Assembly: GCF_020150815.1 (NCBI RefSeq)
Contig: NZ_CP083723.1
Location: 2,046,001-2,110,000, forward strand
From: Haloprofundus salilacus
GTDB lineage: Archaea > Halobacteriota > Halobacteria > Halobacteriales > Haloferacaceae
Length of the DNA: 64,000 nt
Direction: 5' to 3'
Below the pieces are notes generated by a model. That model ran no database searches. It was not told where the DNA came from and saw nothing but the letters and a program-made list of their open reading frames with translations. Positions 58,776-64,000 of the stretch are shown one piece after another (the stretch's first letter is position 1; every line of letters starts with the position of its first letter). A program made the translations under genes and the position numbers.

Positions 58776-60367
58776 CTCCGTCCCCCGGCATCCCGTCGCT
58801 CGACATCGCCTTCCGCGTCGGCGACGCCGAGCGTCGCCTCCTCGAGGGCGTCATCCATCGCCTCGACGAGCGCCTGCCCCTTCGCCAGCGTCTCCTCGTA
58901 CTCGCGGTCAGGGTCAGAGTCGTGGACGATACCCGCGCCGACGCGGAGGTGATACTCGTCGCGGTAGCGGACCAGCGTCCGGATGACGATGTTCAGGGTC
59001 GCCCGGTCGTCGAAGCCGAACGCGGCGATGCTGCCGGTGTACGGCCCGCGTCGGGTCGCCTCCACCTCGTCGATGAGTTCCATCGTCCGCGGTTTTGGCG
59101 CGCCAGTAATGGTGCCGCCGGGGAACACCGCGGCGACGGCGTCGGCGAGCGTCGCCCCCTCGCGCATCCGTCCCTCGACGACGGAGACGAGATGCATCAC
59201 CGCCGCGTAGCGGTCGACTCGGCGGTACTCGGTCACGTCGACGCTGCCGTACGCGCAGACCTTCCCGAGGTCGTTGCGCTCCAAGTCGACGAGCATCGCG
59301 TGTTCCGCGCGCTCCTTCTCGTCGCTTCTGAGGTCGGCTTCCAGTTCCGCGTCCTCCGCTTCCGTGGCCCCCCGTTTTCGGGTCCCGGCGATGGGTTCGG
59401 TGACGAGTCGGTCGCCGACGCGCTCGACGAGCAGTTCCGGACTCGCGCTCACGAGGTCGACGGCGTTCGGACCGCGAGCGCCGGAGAACTCCACCAGACC
59501 CGAGTACGGCGCGGGGTTCACCCGCCGGACCGCCGCGTACGCCGCCACCGGGTGGACCGCGGCGGGGGAGACGAGGCGCTGTGAGACGTTCGCCTGAAAC
59601 GTGTCGCCGTCGCGGATGTAGCGCTTGATGGCTCGCACGCGGTCGGCGAACGCCTCGCGTCCGCAGTCGCTCTCGAACTCCCCTCGGTCGACGTCGGCAG
59701 GGAGTGGTTCGACGTCGAGGTCGCCGTTCGTCGCGCGCTCGGCGAGCGACTTCGCCATCTCGACGGCGGCGTCGTACTGCGCGTCGAGGACGGAGTCGTC
59801 GCTGCTGTCGACGTCGTCGAGGCGCGGACAGGCCGTGATTCGCAGCGTCGTCTCCTCGCCTCGCGGTTCGCGCCACGCCGCCACGCAGTCGTAGACGCCG
59901 AGTTGGAGGTGCGGCAACCGCCGGTCGTCGACGGCGGAGTCGGGGAGCCGTTCGAGTTCGCGGGCGAGGTCGTACGAGATCCACCCGAACGCGCCGCAGG
60001 GGTACGGCACCTCGCAGTCGCCGCGGACGAGCGTCTCGCCGTCGAGTAGCGCCGACAGCGCCGACAGCGACGGCGACCCGGCGGCCGGACCCGCGTCGTC
60101 GTCATGGGTCTCGAAGCCGTCGCGTACGACGGCGTCGTCGCTCACCTGCAGTCGTTCGATCGGGTCGACGCCGAAGTAGCCCCACCCCGACTGTCCGCCG
60201 CTCGTCTCCAGAAAGAATCCGCCGGGACCGTCTCGCGCCCGACGGTACGCCTCGAACGGGCCAGAGACGGTGAGTCGGAGTTCGACGGGGACGCGAGCGC
60301 CCGCTGGTGCGTCCGCCGCCGTCGCTCGGAAAGCGCGTCGGGAAGTCGCCACAGTACGGCCGGTCAT
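58772..60367 (-). CDS. pabB: Aminodeoxychorismate synthase component I
   Basis: A 531-residue chorismate-using enzyme. The N-terminal third is a variable glutamine-partner region; the C-terminal half has the chorismate core: [41 protein letters not shown] and [20 protein letters not shown]. At PIAGT, bacterial PabB normally has Lys (PIKGT), while TrpE has Ala, so this residue looks TrpE-like, yet the operon (pabA, pabC) supports PabB. The start [13 protein letters not shown] was chosen over an ATG 22 codons earlier. Confidence 0.85.
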   Translation of the reverse strand: MTGRTVATSRRAFRATAADAPAGARVPVELRLTVSGPFEAYRRARDGPGGFFLETSGGQSGWGYFGVDPIERLQVSDDAVVRDGFETHDDDAGPAAGSPSLSALSALLDGETLVRGDCEVPYPCGAFGWISYDLARELERLPDSAVDDRRLPHLQLGVYDCVAAWREPRGEETTLRITACPRLDDVDSSDDSVLDAQYDAAVEMAKSLAERATNGDLDVEPLPADVDRGEFESDCGREAFADRVRAIKRYIRDGDTFQANVSQRLVSPAAVHPVAAYAAVRRVNPAPYSGLVEFSGARGPNAVDLVSASPELLVERVGDRLVTEPIAGTRKRGATEAEDAELEADLRSDEKERAEHAMLVDLERNDLGKVCAYGSVDVTEYRRVDRYAAVMHLVSVVEGRMREGATLADAVAAVFPGGTITGAPKPRTMELIDEVEATRRGPYTGSIAAFGFDDRATLNIVIRTLVRYRDEYHLRVGAGIVHDSDPDREYEETLAKGQALVEAMDDALEEATLGVADAEGDVERRDAGGRR

Positions 60368-60410
60368 CGGTGTCGGGGCGGCCACGAGCGGCCTACGCTC
60401 TCTGCGAACT

Positions 60411-61235
60411 TCACTGCTCCCGAGCGCGCGCAATCCACGTGTCGACGCGCTTCTCGGAGACGTCTATCTGGTCGCCGAGTTTCGCGGCGTCGGCGTCGGC
60501 GAGGTCGGCGACGGTCTCCACGCCCACGTCGGCGAGGCGCTGCGCGTAGGCGGGACCGATGCCTTTGATGGTGTCGACTGGATCGGCCGAGCCGGACGAC
60601 GGTTCCGCTTCGTCGGTTTCGGCGGCAGCTTCGTCGGCTTCTGCGTCCGATTGGTCTTCGGTGTTCAGTTGGTCTCCGCTCTCGCTCTCGGCGTCGAGGT
60701 CGGTGTCCATCTCTTCGCTCTCGGGACCGGCGGCCTCCGCCGGTTCCGCTGCGGCCTCCTCTTCAGCGTCCTCGTCGACCATTGACTCCGTCGACGCCGT
60801 CGCGTCGGTGTTTTCGGCGACCGGTTCGCCGGCGTCCTCGTCCGGTTCCGCCTCGGGAACCGGTTCAGCCTCCTCGACGACGGCTTCGTCGTCCGCCTCG
60901 GCCTCGGTTACGTCGGCCTCGTCCGCTCCGTCGAGGTCCGCGTCGAGGTCAGTGTCCGGCTCCTCGCTCTCGGGACCGGCGGCCTCCGCCGGTTCCGCCG
61001 CCGTCTCGTCTTCGGCGACTAACGTCTCCGTCGACGCCGCGGCGGCACTGTCGGCGGCGGCTTCGGTGGAGTCGTCAGTTTCGTCGGCTTCGTCGGTTCC
61101 TTTGACTGCGGCTTCGGTCTCCGTGCTCGCCTCCGTTCGAGTGTCGCGTTCGACCGTCACGGACGGGTCGCGCTCGTGCTCGTCGGTCGACCCGTTAAGG
61201 CCGAGCAACGACTTGAGCTTGTCCAAGAGTGCCAT
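60411..61235 (-). CDS. Acidic protein with C-terminal helix-hairpin-helix domain and internal duplication
   Basis: A 274-residue protein. It starts [15 protein letters not shown], followed by about 190 residues of Asp/Glu/Ala/Ser/Pro low-complexity sequence, which contains an 83-residue duplication (see repeat entry). The C-terminal 60 residues form a helix-hairpin-helix/SAM-like domain: [21 protein letters not shown] and [22 protein letters not shown], as in RecA/Rad51-type or 50S L21-like HhH pairs. It probably binds nucleic acid or another protein with the tail exposed. It is preceded by a good TATA box. Confidence 0.78.
   Translation of the reverse strand: MALLDKLKSLLGLNGSTDEHERDPSVTVERDTRTEASTETEAAVKGTDEADETDDSTEAAADSAAAASTETLVAEDETAAEPAEAAGPESEEPDTDLDADLDGADEADVTEAEADDEAVVEEAEPVPEAEPDEDAGEPVAENTDATASTESMVDEDAEEEAAAEPAEAAGPESEEMDTDLDAESESGDQLNTEDQSDAEADEAAAETDEAEPSSGSADPVDTIKGIGPAYAQRLADVGVETVADLADADAAKLGDQIDVSEKRVDTWIARAREQ
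60691..60998 (-). repeat. 249-bp tandem duplication inside the HhH protein gene
   Basis: Sixty-base cores at 60691-60749 and 60940-60998 differ at a handful of bases and encode [13 protein letters not shown](P/M)DTDLDA, offset by exactly 249 bp (83 codons). Similarity continues beyond the core ([11 protein letters not shown] versus [11 protein letters not shown]), showing that a larger unit was copied in frame. Confidence 0.7.
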
Positions 61236-61257
61236 TGGCCGGTAGTATGATGGCTCC

Positions 61258-61267
61258 ATATTTAAAA
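61258..61267 (-). promoter_or_regulatory. TATA box of the HhH protein gene
   Basis: On the minus strand TTTTAAATAT lies about 26 nt before the start codon, a clear leaderless-promoter spacing. Confidence 0.65.
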
Positions 61268-61279
61268 GCCCCCGACAGG

Positions 61280-62101
61280 TCACAGCCGCGACCGGAGCGC
61301 GGCGTCCATCTCGTCGACCGGCGCGTCCCGGCCGGTCCACCGCTCGAACGCGACGACGCCTTGATACAGCAGCATCCACGCCCCGTCGATGGTCGTCGCG
61401 CCCGCGTCGCGAGCCTCGCGGAGCAGCCGCGTGTCCGGCGGGGCGTACACCGCGTCCAACACTGCGAGGTCGCCGTGGAGCAACGAGGCCAGGACGGGCG
61501 TCTCGTCGGACTCCATCCCGACGCTCGTCGCGTTGACGAGGACGTCCGCCTCCGGAACCGCGGTTGAGAGCGAGTCGAGTCCGCCTGCAGTGGCGACTCG
61601 GCTGCTTTCCCCATCTTCGTTCAGTTCGTCAGCGAGCTCCGCCGCGCGCGAGGCCGTCCGGTTGGCGACGTGGACCGCCGCGCCGTCGTCGGCGAGCGCG
61701 AACGCCGCCGCGCGACCCGCCCCGCCGGCGCCGACGACGACAGCGTCCGCTCCGTCGAGCGACACGTCGTGGCGGGCGAACGACCGACTGACGCCGGCGG
61801 CGTCGGTGTTGTAGCCGCGCGGCGCGTCGCCGGCGAAGTCGATAGTGTTGACCGCGCCGATTCGCTCGGCGAGCGGGTCGGCGTCGACGAGTTCGAGCAC
61901 GTCCCGTTTGAACGGAATCGTGACGTTCAGACCGGCGATTCCGAGCGCTTCGGCGCCGGTGACGGCGGCCTCGAACCGGTCGGGAGACGGTTCGAACGTG
62001 ACGTACCGGGCGTCCATTCCGAGCGAGTCGTACGCTGCCTCGTGCATCGGCGGCGACAACGAGTGACCGATGGGGTTGCCGACGAGTCCGAACACCTGCA
62101 T
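61280..62101 (-). CDS. aroE: Shikimate dehydrogenase
   Basis: Reduces 3-dehydroshikimate in the shikimate pathway. Its 273 residues have substrate contacts [21 protein letters not shown] (catalytic Lys) and GYNTDAAGV (Asp), an NADP loop [13 protein letters not shown] with [10 protein letters not shown], and the C-terminal NATSVGM and DAVYAPPDT. It is close to pabA/pabB, whose substrate chorismate comes from this pathway, but not in the same operon. [12 protein letters not shown] is the natural start. Confidence 0.95.
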   Translation of the reverse strand: MQVFGLVGNPIGHSLSPPMHEAAYDSLGMDARYVTFEPSPDRFEAAVTGAEALGIAGLNVTIPFKRDVLELVDADPLAERIGAVNTIDFAGDAPRGYNTDAAGVSRSFARHDVSLDGADAVVVGAGGAGRAAAFALADDGAAVHVANRTASRAAELADELNEDGESSRVATAGGLDSLSTAVPEADVLVNATSVGMESDETPVLASLLHGDLAVLDAVYAPPDTRLLREARDAGATTIDGAWMLLYQGVVAFERWTGRDAPVDEMDAALRSRL

Positions 62102-62286
62102 ACCTCGCGGTGGTCGCGGAACCGGCATAAGCGCCCCGACAGCGGCGGAACTGGCAGCGACGCGAATCGGGATTCGGGCGTTGAGACCGGCGTCTCCGAA
62201 ACGCTGCTTCTGATTCGAGAGCGTTATCTCCGGTCGAGCACTTCGAAGCAGAAGAAATAGGTTCATTACCTCGGAAATTTACGACG

Positions 62287-63630
62287 ATGAGTTCAGTTCT
62301 TCGACACCCGCTCGGGGCCGTCGTGGCCGCAACGGGTCTCACCCTTCCGTGGGTCTACATCTGGGCGACCAGGTCGGCGGAGTCGCTGCCGACACTGTGG
62401 GTCGTCACCGTCAGTGGCGTCGCCGTCCTCGGCGCGTCGTTTCTCCTCGCGTGGGGGGCCGAGACGGCCGAGAAGGACGTTCCCCGCGCGTTCGCCATCG
62501 CGGTCCTCGCAGTGCTGGCCGTCGCTCCCGAGTACGCCGTCGACGCCCTCTACGCGTGGACCGCCGGGGCGAACGTCGGCACCGACCGTGGTGCTGAGGC
62601 AGCGAACCTCGCCGTCGCGAACATGACCGGCGCGAACCGCATCCTCATCGGTCTGGGGTGGTCCGGCATCGCGCTGTTCACCCTCTACCGAGTCGGACGT
62701 TCCTCGGACCCCGCAGTCGAGTCTCGTCCCGGTCCTCTCGCGGACGTCGTCAACCTCGACCGCGACATCTCGACCGAGATCGCGTTCCTGCTCGCCGCGA
62801 CGGCATACGCCTTCTTCGTCCCGCTCAGCGGCGGTATCGGCATCGTCGACACCCTCGTGCTCGTCGGTCTCTACGTGCTCTACATCGCTGTCATCATCCG
62901 CGGCGACGTGGAGGAACACGAGGAACAGGTCGGCGTGCCCGCGTACTTCCATGGCTATCCGAGAATCGGACGGGTCGCCGTCGTCATCACGCTTTTCGCG
63001 TACTCCGGCGCGATGATTTACACCGCCGTCCACCCGTTCGCGCACGGACTCGAAACGCTGGGGACGCAGCTCGGCATCCCGCCGTTCTTCATGATCCAGT
63101 GGATTGCGCCGCTGGCAAGCGAGAGTCCGGAACTCATCGTCGTCGCCTACCTCGTCAACAAGGCGCGGTCGACGGCCGGGTTCAACGCGCTCATCTCCTC
63201 GAAGCTCAACCAGTGGACGCTGCTCATCGGGACGCTCGCGGTCGTCTACAGCATCGCGGCGGGCGTGGTCGGCACCCTCCCGTTCGACTTCAAACAGTCG
63301 GCCGAAATCTGGATCACGGCCGCGCAGAGCTTCTTCGCGCTCGCGATACTCGTGAACTTCAACATCAGCGGCCGCGAGGCCGTCGCGCTGCTCGTGTTGT
63401 TCGTCTCGCAGGTCGCAATCGAGTTCCTCCTCGTCCGCGACCTCGTCTCGCTCCCGTTCGGCATCGGGGCTATCGACGTGCTTCTCACGTACACCGTCGT
63501 CTACCTGGTCCTCGGGACAGTGCTGTTCGCCGTGCGCCGCGACGGGCTTCGAGAACTCCTCGACCGGACCGCACACACGGCTCAGGACGCGTTCGGGAGC
63601 GGTCAGACACAGGCCGAGCGCGCCGACTGA
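62287..63630 (+). CDS. Sodium/calcium exchanger family transporter
   Basis: A 447-residue CaCA-superfamily antiporter with about eleven helices in two inverted halves. The alpha-1 repeat carries VAPEYAVDALYAW (Glu in helix 2) and the alpha-2 repeat ASESPELIVVAYLVNKARS (Glu again), the ion-coordinating sites. An acidic and basic cytoplasmic loop (RGDVEEHEEQVG) separates the halves. It should expel calcium or related cations against sodium or protons. It is divergent from aroE. Confidence 0.87.
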   Translation: MSSVLRHPLGAVVAATGLTLPWVYIWATRSAESLPTLWVVTVSGVAVLGASFLLAWGAETAEKDVPRAFAIAVLAVLAVAPEYAVDALYAWTAGANVGTDRGAEAANLAVANMTGANRILIGLGWSGIALFTLYRVGRSSDPAVESRPGPLADVVNLDRDISTEIAFLLAATAYAFFVPLSGGIGIVDTLVLVGLYVLYIAVIIRGDVEEHEEQVGVPAYFHGYPRIGRVAVVITLFAYSGAMIYTAVHPFAHGLETLGTQLGIPPFFMIQWIAPLASESPELIVVAYLVNKARSTAGFNALISSKLNQWTLLIGTLAVVYSIAAGVVGTLPFDFKQSAEIWITAAQSFFALAILVNFNISGREAVALLVLFVSQVAIEFLLVRDLVSLPFGIGAIDVLLTYTVVYLVLGTVLFAVRRDGLRELLDRTAHTAQDAFGSGQTQAERAD

Positions 63631-63706
63631 CCGGTCTCCGCTTCGACTACCGCGGACCGAGTCGAATCCCGACTCGTTTTACAACCGCCTCGCCTACGAC
63701 CCGTCA

Positions 63707-64000
63707 GTGATCGCCATCGTCGTCAGTCGGGCCGACTACGCATCGGAACACATCGGCGAGTACCTGCTCGAACTCGCCGACTGGGAGGAACGCGAGGACG
63801 AGAGTCGCCCGGACGCCGACGGTGGGGGCGCCGTCTACCGGACCGAGGGCTTCGAACTCCGGACGTTCGAGGACCTCCACATCTACCTCGACGACCCGGC
63901 CGAGGCGTTCGACGACGCCGACCTGCTCGTCTTCGCCTCCCGGCACTCCGGCGAGACGGGACCGCTTCTCACCGCCCACTTCACCGGGAACTTCGGTCCC
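63707..64000 (+). CDS. dtdA: D-aminoacyl-tRNA deacylase (DTD2 type), partial
   Basis: First 98 residues of an archaeal D-aminoacyl-tRNA deacylase, cut by the window edge. It starts at GTG: VIAIVVSRADYASEHIGEYLL, then an acidic loop and TEGFELRTFEDLHIYLDD, then LLVFASRHSGETGPLLTAHFTGNFGP, the family's conserved core. The enzyme hydrolyses D-amino acids mischarged on tRNA and, in this family, also clears aldehyde-modified aminoacyl-tRNA. Confidence 0.9.
   Translation, partial: MIAIVVSRADYASEHIGEYLLELADWEEREDESRPDADGGGAVYRTEGFELRTFEDLHIYLDDPAEAFDDADLLVFASRHSGETGPLLTAHFTGNFGP

Noticed and set aside
62293-63576. 427-codon minus-strand frame opposite the Na/Ca exchanger gene
   Set aside because: Shadow of a transporter gene with clear alpha repeats; the product is Arg/Asp/Glu-rich with no recognisable domain.

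Overview
The window is chromosomal DNA from a halophilic archaeon (class Halobacteria). The signs are very high GC, acidic proteins, Tat signals on copper proteins, TATA boxes about 25-30 nt before start codons (leaderless transcripts), sn-glycerol-1-phosphate dehydrogenase, PAN ATPase, ribosomal proteins L44e and S27e, Nop10, aIF2-alpha and a haloarchaeal initiator tRNA-Met. The genus cannot be fixed from sequence alone. Coding density is high; the only stretch over 300 bases without a supportable gene is 11969-12368.

Layout. 1-5460: DNA repair and proteolysis. Rad50 (its C-terminal half lies outside the window) and Mre11 follow a small gene broken by a one-base frameshift; a winged-helix gene and the proteasomal ATPase PAN come next. 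5621-6927: a small membrane protein, endonuclease III and an acidic protein. 6973-12809: a cytochrome b/b6 respiratory cluster with split cytochrome b, a membrane-anchored blue copper protein and several small haloarchaeal membrane proteins, but no Rieske gene. 12988-25078: mixed metabolism, with a NAD-kinase-like paralogue, M28 peptidase, thiolase plus DUF35 partner, a polymer-forming surface protein, a hydrolase, a glycosyltransferase, MeaB plus the B12-binding mutase subunit, RDD and ZIP membrane proteins and an S9 peptidase.

25322-31047 is a cell-surface block. A 1295-residue integrin-like protein (seven FG-GAP repeats, six cysteine-paired repeats, Thr-rich stalk, membrane anchor) is followed by a GT4 glycosyltransferase and a halocyanin carrying a regular array of N-glycosylation sequons. 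31183-36394 holds an M42 peptidase, small proteins, a J-domain protein, a regulator, a phosphoesterase and glycerol dehydrogenase. 36418-39502 is an amidohydrolase / MIP18-like / alcohol dehydrogenase trio that resembles the accessory genes of bacterial propane monooxygenase clusters. 39552-43620 has an amine-oxidase-like flavoprotein, a threonine-synthase-like protein without the PLP lysine and a flavin monooxygenase. 43673-45839 is a DtxR regulator with a TMEM165-type probable Mn exporter and a LysE-type exporter. 46096-48305 includes EgsA, the ether-lipid stereochemistry enzyme.

48447-50664 is the conserved archaeal translation operon (L44e, S27e, aIF2-alpha, Nop10, PAC2-type protein). 51844-55676 pairs a very large DUF2298 membrane protein with a GT2 glycosyltransferase and GtrA, probably for lipid-linked sugar work at the membrane. 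The initiator tRNA-Met at 55762 has a diverged copy of its 3' end 145 bp downstream, which looks like an old integration scar. 56045-64000 carries a Nudix protein, a small Rieske protein, the pabB-pabA-pabC operon, a helix-hairpin-helix protein with an internal duplication, shikimate dehydrogenase, a Na/Ca exchanger-family transporter and the start of a D-aminoacyl-tRNA deacylase.
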